A DNA stretch of 64,000 nucleotides, from NCBI GenBank assembly GCA_022695795.1, contig MU404057.1, positions 434,001 to 498,000 on the forward strand, given 5' to 3'. Shown one piece after another: positions 47,557 through 58,091 of this stretch. Position 1 is the first letter of the stretch; the number at the start of each line of letters is the position of its first letter. Below the pieces are notes generated by a model. The model worked only from the letters and a program-made list of their open reading frames with translations, was not told the origin of the DNA and made no database searches. Source of the stretch: Biscogniauxia marginata. Its lineage: Eukaryota; Ascomycota; Sordariomycetes; Xylariales; Xylariaceae. Position numbers and translations under genes: made by a program.

Positions 47557-48435
47557 CTATCTGATAAATAAGAAGCCCAGGGTAATGGCCAGGAGGGGTA
47601 TTCCAATACCTATGCCTATTCCCAGGCCTATTTTATCACCTGTCAATAGTCCTTCCGGCTCGTGATTGCCATCTTGGTTAGCTGGCGAATGTGGTGCTGA
47701 GATCGTTGAGGGAGGATTAGTTTCTGCTGCAAAGTCGTTGTTGCTGCCACCGCACGTCTACTCCCGCCGTATGGATGACCGGGTGGTCAAGCTCAGCGAC
47801 CTTTGCGTATTGATTCGATAGATCGGGAACTGTCACGTCGACTACTGAGATGGCTACCGAGGAACAAGATAGTGTTGACCATGTTTCTGTCGGTTCAGGA
47901 GTGACAATACATGTATCCCCCCTGGCAAGAGAATATATTAGCGGGAGCCTCATTTGAAATGCATACTTTGAGTATATTTTCGCTTCAGCGGAGAAGTTAT
48001 GAAGTATAATATCTGTAGAATGCCAGACTCATAGGCAGCCAAAGGAGGTAAGCATTAAATAACTGACAGAGGACAGCACGTCGCTCGCGTCTCAGTAACG
48101 CTTCCTGCACTTTGAATCGTTCCACAACCCGATGACCACCCCGATGGACATATACCTGGTGAGTAGTAGACGGATGTAGGCAGGAACCCTGGTAGATAAC
48201 GTTGTGAAGTAGAGGCTAGCCTAAGGGTGTGGTATTTGTGCGTGACTATTGTGGGGATGTTTGTCTCAATTGCCTGTGTGAATGCCATGCCGTATACCAC
48301 CGAATTACAGCCTAATGCTGGTAAAAGGTTGTCGTTAGGGGTCCGAGATTGGTCATCGTGCGTTACCCTTTGTATAATGTAGGTATGTAGGTAATAGTGG
48401 CCAAATAAATAGAACATAACACTGAAACAGTTCAT
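47557..48435 (-). pseudogene. Frameshifted gene for a fungal secreted/membrane-anchored Cys-rich protein
   Basis: Exon 1 (48435..48068) ends SVYYSPGICPSGW...VTETRATCCP. A GTCAGT donor and TTGCCAG acceptor (exon 2 from 47921) continue in frame as LGDTCIVTPEPTETW...TAGVDVRWQ. This pattern (YYSPG-CPSG, ETRATCCP, then GVxxRWQ) is a common fungal family with an extracellular Cys-rich region and a single membrane helix. Here the frame stops at 47717, shortly after RWQQQ. The helix and short tail (GLGIGIGIGIPLLAITLGFL, ending in FIR) lie in the next frame and end at 47557. A single-base shift near 47745-47755 separates the two. No clear signal peptide is seen. It could be a real pseudogene or a sequencing error in the CAACAAC run. 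Confidence 0.5.
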
Positions 48436-48850
48436 CGTCCCATCTTCCTCTCAAAATACCCAAATATGTTATTGACTGTAATGATCTGGTATCGAAGATT
48501 AAGCCTAGGGGTCTGCAGCTCTTCGATTACAAAAAACACAACCAGGTTTATTATTTGTAAAAAGAAGTTTTTAAAAGATTGAGATATTTCAGATATTCAA
48601 TTTTAGTCCCTCTGTAGTTTGTAGAGGGTGCTACTATTAGAAATAATGTCCCTATTAATAATAGGTTTCAACTATGAAGCGCCCACACTAAAGTATAGAG
48701 TTAATCAGTTCTAAATTGTATGTTCCAAGATAACTAAGAAATTTGCGCTGGGTTTGTATATTCACGTAAAGGGTGAGGATATCGCGAATGGCGAAGCTAA
48801 AACATTCTTAGGATATAAGCTGAAACACTACACCCACCTAACTTACCAAC

Positions 48851-49156
48851 ATGACCCAGATGACTCAACTGACTCTATTCGTCACCTCCCACGCGAAGCG
48901 GTTCATGATTGAACAGTTCAAGGCTGCGCACAGGCCGGTCTGGGTTGCGTGCGCCGCCGTGCCGAAGTACCTCCTCTTCGACGTGTTCCAGAACCCGGAC
49001 CGTTCGGGGCACTGCTTCCGATTGGTCGAGGTGTAGGACGGCACATGACCGACGTAGGGGAGGCAGGGGAACTTCGAATTCTTCGAGCACCTGGGGGAGG
49101 GCTGCAGCTATCGAAGGGGTTACCTGCATGGAGAGAGGTTGTGTGGGATAGACAGA
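48851..49156 (+). pseudogene. Remnant of an antibiotic-biosynthesis-monooxygenase (ABM)-like protein
   Basis: The frame starts MTQMTQLTLFVTSHAK and continues FKAAHRPVWVACA...LLFDVFQNPDRSGHCFRLVEV, matching the small dimeric alpha/beta-barrel ABM family. It stops at 49034, with two more stops close by. The same frame then resumes NFEFFEHLGEGCSYRRGYLHG, which resembles the family C-terminus. About 30-40 residues between are missing. I read this as a decayed copy; a truncated functional protein is less likely. Confidence 0.55.
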
Positions 49157-50429
49157 TAATTGCTAGCTTCTCTATCAGCGTTGGGAGGGGGACGGAAGAA
49201 GAGGATTCGAGACACTTTGGTTTCCTTGGCTTTCCCCGAATACCATCAACTCAGCTATGTAGGAATTCCATAATCGCAGGCATGGACACTCATTAATGTC
49301 ACGGGGGTGCTATTTCCTAGCGGGGTTTTTTCGATGTGGTTAGCTGTGCGAACTGACTTCCGCTCTAGGAAACCTCGGCGCCTTGTTCACTCCACTAGAT
49401 ATATGCAAGGAATGCATAGGCTTGGCTGGGATCTATCGTCGTCGTTTTTTACCTCACAGGAATTTCGAGTTGCGGCTGGGGGACATCCCTGGGGCCGAAG
49501 TTCAAATTCTCATGGGAAGGGTTATCTTCGTGGCGAAACCATCGAGCCTAAACGTGGTATGAGTGGTTTTGTTATGGCTCTATTGATGATGTGAAATATT
49601 AGCCAATCTCATTTTACATGTTCATCTCTGGTTTGTATGTTGTACTAGAACAGTAAGCTGGGGCTGTCTGGGTGTCATGCAAGCTTTGTGTCGATTCCCT
49701 CCCTCAACTGCTTCACGTGATAGTGTCTTAAACCTCGGTATTTGATTATTTCTTCCAACTCAACTAATATCATTCTGACCTGATCCCGCCCGAGTAATAG
49801 GGCCGCATCTTTATTGGCCCCCCGGTTTTGAAGAGGGGGAGAACGTAATATCCAAATAGATCGTGAAGAAGTCTGCTCCTCATTGCTCGCCTAGTGCAAG
49901 GATATCTATCACCCGCAAATCATAGTGATTCGCATGCAGTACGACCTGGAGCAACCCCAGAGATCTATGGGGTTGTGTAGATCTCTTGCCCTTCTCGGAT
50001 GGAGCGTAGATTCAGCCGTCTTTGATTCCCCATATAGCAATCTTCTCCATGAAGCTAAATGCTACATAACTTTCTCACTCTATCAAGAGTGATGCTCTTT
50101 TCCAGGAAATCTATTTTAGTTCCCGATGCAAGCGCCCGGGACGTCGAGTTGTAGGGCCTGGCGTTGGTGCACAGCTACGCCGGGCTAATGGTATCCGAAA
50201 GGAAGGTGGAAACTGTTTCACAGCTAGCTTGCTATAGTGACTGAGTTGGCGTCCGATGCTTTCAGAGACTTATCAAATCCGCGAGTATATAGATAGTAGC
50301 CAAACCTAGTATTATATCGATATGATGCCTCTTCAGTAAATCTAGGTTCCTCAATAGATAGTGTTCCTTACGAGGCTCAAGGCCTGCTAGTCGCTATATC
50401 CTCCTACTTGTCCCCCGCCATCGGGCAAA
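49157..50429. other. Intergenic, upstream of cutinase
   Basis: 1.3 kb without a recognisable gene. GAGTATATAGATAG at about 50282-50295 is a possible TATA element about 140 bp upstream of the cutinase start. Confidence 0.5.
50282..50295 (+). promoter_or_regulatory. Possible TATA box of cutinase gene
   Basis: TATATA-containing sequence at a plausible distance upstream of the ATG; position only, no other evidence. Confidence 0.3.
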
Positions 50430-51195
50430 ATGAAGACTACTCTTTCTCTTGTCTCTACGGTATTAGCGCTAGCTTCTGCTGCTCCTTTAAGAGTCGATGT
50501 TTCCAAGGATGACTTAAATAAGCTCAAGACAGGACAGTATAGGAGCGTACAGACACGCCAGTCAACTGGAACAACAGCCAATGAGTTTCTCGAGGGTGGC
50601 TGTAGAAACCTGATCTTCATCTATGCACGAGGGAGTACACAGGAGGGGAATATTGTAAGTGCTAATTAATATCGTACACCATAAGGTGAAGCGCAAAGAT
50701 TAAATGTTTGGAATATCTCAGGGCGAGAACCCGGGGCCATATCTAGTTGACGATTTGAAGGCGGCACTGGGAAACGATTTCGTTGCGGCGCAAGGAGTAG
50801 ACTACCCAGCCCTACTCTCCGACAATTTGAGAGATGGCGGATGCGACCCCGAGGACGCCGAAAACATGCGAGCATTAATCACCCAGGCGGCGACTGACTG
50901 CCCCGATTCAAAAATCGCAGTCTCCGGCTATAGTCAAGGCGCCGCACTTGTACACCGGTCCCTGGAGAATGCGACAGCTGCCGTCAAAGACAAGGTCGTG
51001 GCGGCCGTGACATTCGGCGATACTCAAAAGGCCCAAGATGATGATCAGATTCCCGACTTCGACACGGGCAAAACACTTATCTTGTGCCACGACGGCGATG
51101 AGGTGTGTGAGGGGACACTCATAATTACGAACAAACACTTCGACTATAGTGACCTCGCCCCCACAGGTGCAGACTTTATTGTTGGCAAGACCTAA
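50430..51195 (+). CDS. Cutinase (secreted serine esterase)
   Basis: Two exons (50430..50654, 50722..51195; GTAAGT donor, CTCAG acceptor) give 232 residues. A signal peptide (MKTTLSLVSTVLALASAAPL) is followed by a short propeptide-like stretch. Cutinase hallmarks are present: FIYARGSTQEGNIGENPGP around the oxyanion region, the nucleophile GYSQG with Ser146, Asp201 in CHDGDEVCEG, and His214 in NKHFDY. Cysteines are placed for the two usual disulfides. It hydrolyses cutin and other polyesters or short-chain esters of plant surfaces. No carbohydrate-binding module or membrane anchor is seen. Confidence 0.95.
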
Positions 51196-52331
51196 TATAA
51201 AGAGTTACTAAAAGGTCATTTAGTATTAATATATGTTATTAATCAAGCATTTACATGGGGTTATTTGCCCTTGCTACCAGAAGGCCGTAAAGCTCAGCAC
51301 CACTATACCAAGATAAGGGGGGGGGGGGGGAGGAGAAAACAAGGAACCGTGGGGAATTGCAAAAAAAAAATGCATCTCTCAACAGCTTTCCGCTTGGAGA
51401 GTTTGTAAGGCACTGGAACAGGAACGTATTATGAATACCATCGACTCTTTATATCAGCTAGAAGATCGATACTCGCACGATAGTGCCACGTCGATATTAC
51501 GACTGGGGCAACGTGCCAGACTGGTTAATGAGTTAGACTCGAAATCTAATAACTTCTGGCGCAAAGTTCCGAATCCTGTCGTTGTTGCAACTTGAAGAAT
51601 GTTGATATCTTTATTTGTATTTTTAATCTGTTGGTTTTCGACATATAATGATCAGCATGGGTCTAACTAACATGATTGAGTAGCCTCAATGAAATTTTTA
51701 TTTTTTTATTTTATTTTTTATTTTTTTTACAGAAATCCCTTAGCAGAACAGTGTTTAGCCGTTAGGCATTAGGAGAAAATTGGCCATAACAACAGTCAGT
51801 ATAACTATTTCTCACTCTAAAACTGAAATTTAATACTATCTATCTACCCTTTGATAGAGTGTCAGGTATTGGCCAATCGAATATGCACTTAGTAAACTGA
51901 AGACAGTTGAATAGGTATATACTGACGAGGAGATCGGCCGATCCTTGTTTCTACAGTAGCACTATTTTTACTTGGCCACCTAAACTAAAGGGTTGAAGTG
52001 ACGCCATGAAGGCGGGCCACTACTAGGAAAGGCATTATAAAATATTCCTTGTGTCAGGACGTATGGGAGGTGCCTCTTAAAGGGTGACTTGCGTCCCATA
52101 GTCTATTATGTATTGCTCGGAAACTACAGCACACCCCAATTCCGTCTACTCTAACCAGCCAGCCTCATATGGTAGCTCCTTAGTCTAGTAACGAGCATGC
52201 GCATATGGGGCAGTACGATGAAGAAAATTACATATGGGTATCATGCTGGTGCCCGGGACCTCTCCAGGCCATATCCAGCGACCTTCAGAAATACAACTGA
52301 TATACATATCATCACTTAGAATCCCTGTCGA
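51196..52331. other. Convergent intergenic region
   Basis: AT-rich, with a poly-G run near 51317-51330, poly-A near 51361-51370, and a T-rich stretch near 51695-51730. No gene seen. Confidence 0.55.
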
Positions 52332-53964
52332 TCACGGATACAATGCCGCCGCCATCAGTAATTCCTCAGTCAGTTCCGGGTCAATTACGTCAGCGAATTC
52401 GTCAAATCCGTCGTACTCGTCATATTCAAAGTCATCATCTTCCTCGTTAAACGGAAAATCGTCTTCGTAGAACTCTTCTATAACATGTTAATATGAATAA
52501 TCTCAACACGAAAAAGCATGAAGTTTGATCAAGCTTACCATCAGATGCGAAAGGGCTACGGAGATACCAGTGGGATTCTGGGATCTTGACCTTCTGGCTG
52601 AGGCTTTCCAACTCCTCGCGCATGTTAGGGCCCGTATAGGAAAAATGAGGAGAGCTTATCTCGCCATCCCTAAACAACAACCCACGTTCCGCATTGCCTG
52701 ATCGCTGAGCTGGATCGTTGAAGTGGATTTCCCGAATATCACGACCGATACGGGCTAGTTTTGTCAAGAACCCAACCCATATATCGACCCTCGGCTCGTG
52801 GTTAAGTAGGCGGAGAGCGCCATCACTCAAGGTGACCTGGTGGAGGCTTAATTTCCGGAGGGTCCTAGAGAACTTGCGAACTATGTGAAGCATGTCCTCG
52901 ACGGGTATTGTGCACTTGGTCAATGTGAGTTCAGACAAATGCGCAAATACTGGGGAGCCAGGTGGTTCAAATCCGGGAGGGCCACGATAGTCTTCAATTG
53001 ATGGCGGGGAGCCCAGCCAGCTGAAGAAACCGTCATAGTCCAATGATAGTTGGAGATGTAGCCGCTCAAGGTGTGTCAAGTGCGAAAGGAAGTTGCGCAG
53101 ATAGTACGTCTCGACCTTGTAAGGGGACTCTCCGGCCGGGGCGATGATTTGCCTATACCTAGTAGAGCTTCCATCTACCTTGATATCCAGTTCCTCAAGC
53201 TTCGACAGGACAGGCAGCAGCGTCTTCTGCATAAACGAAGGGATAATGAACGCATCATCCCCCAGTAAAATACCTCCCATGGTGGTCTCAAGTTTTTTGG
53301 GGCTCAGGCCCGACTTGCCAAGTGCGGATAGGATGTTGTGCACACAACTGACATTGGCGCGAGTGGTGCTGTCTCTAGCATCACCACCCCAGCCGTAGTA
53401 AATGCCGACCCTCTTCAAGTCGATGGAGGTTTCTCTGTGGACCTTGGCGGTGCCCAAGCTCGTGCATGCATCTCTCGGAGCGGGGCCGTAGACCGGGGGC
53501 GACCGTATGCCGATGACATCAAGGTTGAGGTTGCTGAATGCTTCGCTGAGCATCTGCTGATCATGACCGGTGCTGAGGAGCACGACCTGGTCGGCACACA
53601 TGGTGCTGAACTTGTTATACTTGATCTCATTCGCGGTAACATTCGTGCGGCCATCAGTGCGACGGCGATAGTCAGCGGATATGGGAATGTGGCATACGCC
53701 GGGGTCCAATATCTCGGTGCCAATGACGACATGCTTCAAGAAAGGCGCCAGACGGGACTGAGATATGTCGATGAGGGCCTGGAGGCTGAAGTCGGTGCGC
53801 ATGAACTGCATTTTCCGGAAGTAGTTGTGAGCAAATGAGCGGAAAAGCGAGTCCTCAATCTGTTTGCAGGTCAGTCGTACAGCTCCATAGTCGGCTATGG
53901 TGAGATACGAGGTGATCTGCAGCAAGATCTCTAAGGGGACATTGGTGAGATTGGGCGAGGGCAT
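52332..53964 (-). CDS. F-box protein with acidic C-terminal tail
   Basis: Exon 1 (53964..52539) and exon 2 (52477..52332; GTAAGC donor, TTATAG acceptor) give 523 residues. The N-terminal F-box is at about 6-45 (LTNVPLEILLQITSYLTIADYGAVRLTCKQIE). The central region has leucine-rich, repeat-like segments (LTHLERLHLQLSL, FAHLSELTLTKC, LRKLSLHQVTLSDGALRLL) as in fungal F-box/LRR-type adaptors. Such proteins recruit substrates to SCF ubiquitin ligases; the substrate is unknown. The second exon encodes about 47 residues packed with Asp, Glu, Phe and Tyr, ending LLMAAALYP. Reading exon 1 straight through would replace this tail with a short hydrophobic/basic one. Confidence 0.88.
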
Positions 53965-54982
53965 CGTCTCTTTTGTCGAACTCCCGTCCTGCGGCGGAGA
54001 AGGAGGCGTGGGTAACTGGTGACGGTGTGAACTGTAGGTGATAATTGCAGCTGTCGCTGAGGAGTTGTCACTCTCTCCCTCTCTTGTTTTCTCTGATCGG
54101 GAGTCAATTATGTCGCATAGTAGGTGACGTTGGACGTGTAGCCTTGAAGATTGGCGACTTGGAAGATGACGATGGCCTGGAAGTGGTTAGTAAACTTGGT
54201 CGAGGACGCGGAAACGCGAGATTGACGAAACAGACGTGCTGACCGGCCTGTTGGTGGGGTTAAAAGGCGGTGGCAGGGTGGCTGAAACACCCTGATTGGC
54301 TCCCAGGGCTGGCAGCGAGCCGAAAACCTTACCTAAGTTGATGCACGCTTTGCGACAGCCCCAAGACCCACATGTACCCATATACCTAATCCTTCCCCAC
54401 TGCCAGTGTTAGGTACATTATCTATAGACGATGGAGAGCTTTCTTTTTCTTTAAGATACCTAGGTACCTACTGAACTTGATTATTAGAGAATTCTCTGAC
54501 CTCGGCGTCCAAGTGCCTTATGATCCCGTTACACGTATAGTAATCATAATCAGGGTGTTGGCCAACTGGCTAATGGTCATAATATGTGAGGATCGAAGAC
54601 ACTGATATCGAGATATCGAGAGCATTAACCTGATATGTACCTATAGGTACCTAGGTAGGTACCTGGTATCTATGTACATATATACCGAGCTACATACATA
54701 ATGTACCTACCTACTCTTCCCCCCCCCCCTATTCTGGGAATTTTACGCACCGGCCACATTCCTACTAACTCCGTTCCAATCCTAATTACATGTGCAGAGT
54801 TAAGACAAGAAACTTACCTGGTATTTTCTTGGTGGGACAAGAGAGCAAGAGAAATATACACTCGCATTCCTGATCACTCATGATAATAGAGTAATGGCTG
54901 CAGAGTAAACAACGTGGCGTAGGGATCTTCACGTATCATACACGAGACCCTCAACCTCTTTCCCCTAGGCTACTCTTATATC
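53965..54982. other. Intergenic, promoter of the F-box gene
   Basis: No gene recognised. A TACCTA/GGTACC motif cluster occupies about 54460-54710, including TAGGTACCTAGGTAGGTACC. Confidence 0.55.
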
Positions 54983-55612
54983 TTAGACCATGCCCCGCCC
55001 GCCCCCTAATCCCATCTCAGCAAAGGCCTGGAGGAAGTTGGGGTCCTCAGATTCGTGCCCGTGCCGATTGCCGCCTTGCTGAGAGCTCCCCAAATTATGA
55101 CGCCATGTCCGTCGCTGCCGCTGCCGCCGCCGCCGCGGTCGTCGTCTCCCGCCGGCACCAGGGGCGCCGGGGGCACCCGCACCCAAAGCCGGCGAGGCGC
55201 CCACCAAACTACCGGAAATCCACTCCGCCGCCATGTGTTCAGCGTCCGCCTGGCGCTCGTGCTGATATCTCCGGGCACGAATTCCACGAGGGCCCGCCGT
55301 GTTACTTCGTGGGCCGCGCGGGCGGGGGGCGGAGCGAGACCAGTGATGTTGGTGACTATGTGGATGGTTCGCGCGTGGGCGGTGGGTTTCACGTGTGTTG
55401 CGCCGACCTTGGCGGCGGCGCCGCTGCCGGGGAGGGCGGCGAGCGGAATCGTGCTGGAGTTGCGAATGCATGGCGGGACCTTGCGACTCTGCAGTGGTAT
55501 TCTCGGTCTGAGCCTGCAATAATGGGTAATAGTTTGGGAGAGAGGTTGGTGAGGGTTGCTCACACATGGTCTGTCTAGCTACCCCAAGAGTGGTGGAGTA
55601 TGGGAAAGCCAT
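54983..55612 (-). CDS. Hypothetical basic low-complexity protein, 209 aa
   Basis: ATG at 55612, stop at 54983. The product is rich in Arg, Gly, Pro and His (for example RRPPRQRRRRQGRR, GGRRRPRRRRQRQRR) and ends NFLQAFAEMGLGGGRGMV. The GC-rich segment is open in several frames at once, so frame choice rests on the start codon and the tidy, less repetitive ends. No domain, signal peptide or membrane helix is visible. RNA or nucleic-acid binding is possible from composition only. Confidence 0.5.
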   Translation of the reverse strand: MAFPYSTTLGVARQTMCEQPSPTSLPNYYPLLQAQTENTTAESQGPAMHSQLQHDSARRPPRQRRRRQGRRNTRETHRPRANHPHSHQHHWSRSAPRPRGPRSNTAGPRGIRARRYQHERQADAEHMAAEWISGSLVGASPALGAGAPGAPGAGGRRRPRRRRQRQRRTWRHNLGSSQQGGNRHGHESEDPNFLQAFAEMGLGGGRGMV

Positions 55613-56372
55613 TAGGACGTAATCGAGGCTTTTTCGAGAGTTCGAAAAATGAAAGAATACGTTCTAGGTGAAATATGTTTGAACGTGTGTACTTGAGTGT
55701 AAAATGCGAGTATAAATTTTCCTTCTTCCAATGGGCTGTTTCGACTGCGGTTATATATAAGAATGGATAGGAAAACAAGGTCTTTGCTGACAAGGATGAA
55801 CAATGGTTATAGTTTTTAGAAAGGGAAAATACAAAGCAATTAACAAAGAGGTTTAGTTGCGAGGTGACAAAAGATACCTTTTGTTTATGGGGTCTGAAGG
55901 AGTGTTGTATTGCCAATGGGACTAGTGTCTATCACAACGCGATGTACTCCCTCTGATTCGATCTTCTAGATCATTAGGAGGGTTGTGAATATTATCGGGA
56001 GACTTAATCAAACGACTTTGAGAAGATATGGAAAATGCAAGAAAACGGATTAAGCTCACAAGGCGAGTAGTGCAGAAGGAAACCGTTATCTACGGTCTAT
56101 CTCTAACCCCTTTCTTTTTGCGCATGGAAATAAACGGTAGAATATTCTCGTAGCATCCTGCACTGCGAGACTACCAACGAGATGGCCATCCGCGAAAACC
56201 ATGAGTATCCTATACGTACATGAACATTAAACATGGTCTCCTTCTAGCTCCCTTAATACTACCATTCGTCGATTCTGACTCCTGGGATACCCCATGCCGT
56301 ACGAGTTGCAAATGCCAGTTAATTATCCCACATGCATGTGTACGGGTGCTTCTCCAGCACGCAAGCGCCTGT
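55613..56372. other. Intergenic, AT-rich
   Basis: Promoter side of the basic protein and 3' side of the RNase H-like gene. Nothing else recognised. Confidence 0.5.
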
Positions 56373-57734
56373 TCAAGCGTCCACCGAGGCATCTGCTAGC
56401 TCATGGGCCTCGTCATTGAAGCGGCGCGGAATGTGATACCAGGAGACTTGAACACCGACAGGTCCCTTGAGGAGATTATGCAGCGCATTCCAAAAGTCGA
56501 CGATGATGTCATTGTTCTTGACGAGATCTCCCCTCTTGCCGCTCTTTCTGCCGCTCTTTTTGGTACGGAATTCTTGGGCCTCTTCGTCGTAGACCCACTT
56601 GTGGATCTGGTCGCAGAAGAGGTCGATGAGGTTTTTCGAGTCGGTTGCCAGAACGAGACGAATATCGGGGTCCTTGTAATCCTCCAAGTCGACGGACTCT
56701 TCGGGTGTTGTTGCCTCTGAGGCTGTGTCGTCACTTGAGAGCTCGAGCTCAAACGGCTTTTCGACTTGGTACTGCTTTGGAACCTGGTAGGCAGTGGCAT
56801 TACCGCGGTCCGACTGGTTGTCAGGCGAACTGCTACCTGGTTCGTCCTTTCTTTCTAGGTAGTCCATATAGGCTGGAATGACCTGCTCCTTGACGATCAG
56901 CAATGCATGACGAGCTGCATGGATTTCTGCACAGCGTCTGGTGGCGGAGTCTCCAATGAGATAGATGTGCTCGGAGTGATTGTATTTGGAGTCCTTGCCG
57001 AAATAGATACCAAGTCTGCCAATACCATTCTTGCGCCCGTCCCCCTTGCTGCAATTCTCCCCAGCAACGTGGACAATGATGGATCTCTGGTCAATATGGT
57101 AGGAGTATGCGGCATCGGTAGAGAGCGCGTCGTGCGTGGGATGGCTGTGTACGTGCGTGCCGGTGTCTCCAGTAACCCAAGTGAGCTGGCATTCCTCACA
57201 GTAGGTAGTATTGAGCTGATTAGGAGGCAAGGGGACAGGAGGCTTGACTTTGGTATCTTTGATTTGACGGCCAAGGTCCCAGATCTTGACTCCTTGGACT
57301 TGTTCATCCCACTGTGGGATGAATCTTGGAGTCCATCCGAGATACGAAGCGAGGCTCTGGGTATTGGTTTTGCTTAAATCATCAGAGGCCTGTAGCTTAG
57401 CTAGATGACTGTCGTCGGTGTTTGTAGGGGACCAAGAAAATAGGAAGCCATCCCTAGTCCCACCCCTGATTATGTAGACATCTCCGTCGGTAGTTTGAAG
57501 AGTTCCTGCTGATTCCAGTTCTATGGTTCCGCCAGAGTCGATAAGTTTCTCGCAGCCAACATAGCATTCGGGGCAGATCGAGCGCTTGTGAGAATGGCAC
57601 ACGATAGCTTTTCCCGAAATGTGGCTGCATGCTTCGTCGAGTGAACCGTACTTGTTGACTGTTTCTTCGTCAATGATAAGCACACTAGTTCGATCGGAGG
57701 TGTGCCGGGAGATGAGGGTGAGTAGCGAGTCCAT
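56373..57734 (-). CDS. RNase H-fold domain protein
   Basis: 453 residues from the first ATG (57734, MDSLLTLISRH). The frame is open about 25 codons further upstream without an ATG, so an upstream coding exon cannot be excluded. The C-terminal half is an RNase H-like domain. Visible are a first strand RSIIVHVAGEN, GRLGIYFGKDSKYN, CAEIHAARHALLIV (acidic Glu), RLVLATDSKNLIDLF (Asp), and FNDEAHELADASVDA (last acidic residues). The first catalytic Asp, normally in a V-D-G context of strand 1, is Ala here (VAGEN). The middle insert (about 310-360) is acidic and disordered. CPECYVGC and CEECQLTW in the N-terminal half suggest metal-binding pairs. Activity on RNA:DNA hybrids is doubtful; similar fungal proteins are numerous and uncharacterised. 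Confidence 0.8.
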   Translation of the reverse strand: MDSLLTLISRHTSDRTSVLIIDEETVNKYGSLDEACSHISGKAIVCHSHKRSICPECYVGCEKLIDSGGTIELESAGTLQTTDGDVYIIRGGTRDGFLFSWSPTNTDDSHLAKLQASDDLSKTNTQSLASYLGWTPRFIPQWDEQVQGVKIWDLGRQIKDTKVKPPVPLPPNQLNTTYCEECQLTWVTGDTGTHVHSHPTHDALSTDAAYSYHIDQRSIIVHVAGENCSKGDGRKNGIGRLGIYFGKDSKYNHSEHIYLIGDSATRRCAEIHAARHALLIVKEQVIPAYMDYLERKDEPGSSSPDNQSDRGNATAYQVPKQYQVEKPFELELSSDDTASEATTPEESVDLEDYKDPDIRLVLATDSKNLIDLFCDQIHKWVYDEEAQEFRTKKSGRKSGKRGDLVKNNDIIVDFWNALHNLLKGPVGVQVSWYHIPRRFNDEAHELADASVDA

Positions 57735-58091
57735 GACTGGCTGGAAGTGCGACGAAATGTTGGTGATCAAGATGGTGGGCAAATCTACGAATAATAAAGC
57801 AAATTCGACGAGGTTGAAATTCCCCCTCCTCTCTTAAGAGGAAACCCTGGGGTGAGAGATGTGTGAAGTGTGAAGGTTACCTATGTAGGCATATGCACAG
57901 AGAGGAGGGATGGAGGGAGGTATAGGCAGAGAAAAATGAAGGTTGCCACGTCCAACTGCACCACCGGAATTAATGTTCGCCTTGACGATGGGACAGGGAA
58001 ATTGAAAATGCACACCAGGCAACATAAAAAAAACACAAAAAACCAACAACAAAAGAGCATATATTCTAGTGAGGGGCCAGTTATCCTTCAC
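57735..58091. other. Short intergenic region
   Basis: 5' side of the RNase H-like gene and 3' side of Lunapark. Purine-rich, nothing recognised. Confidence 0.5.

Noticed and set aside
55006..55578. Alternative long frames on both strands over the GC-rich segment
   Set aside because: High GC leaves few stops in any frame; only the frame with ATG at 55612 was kept, at low confidence.
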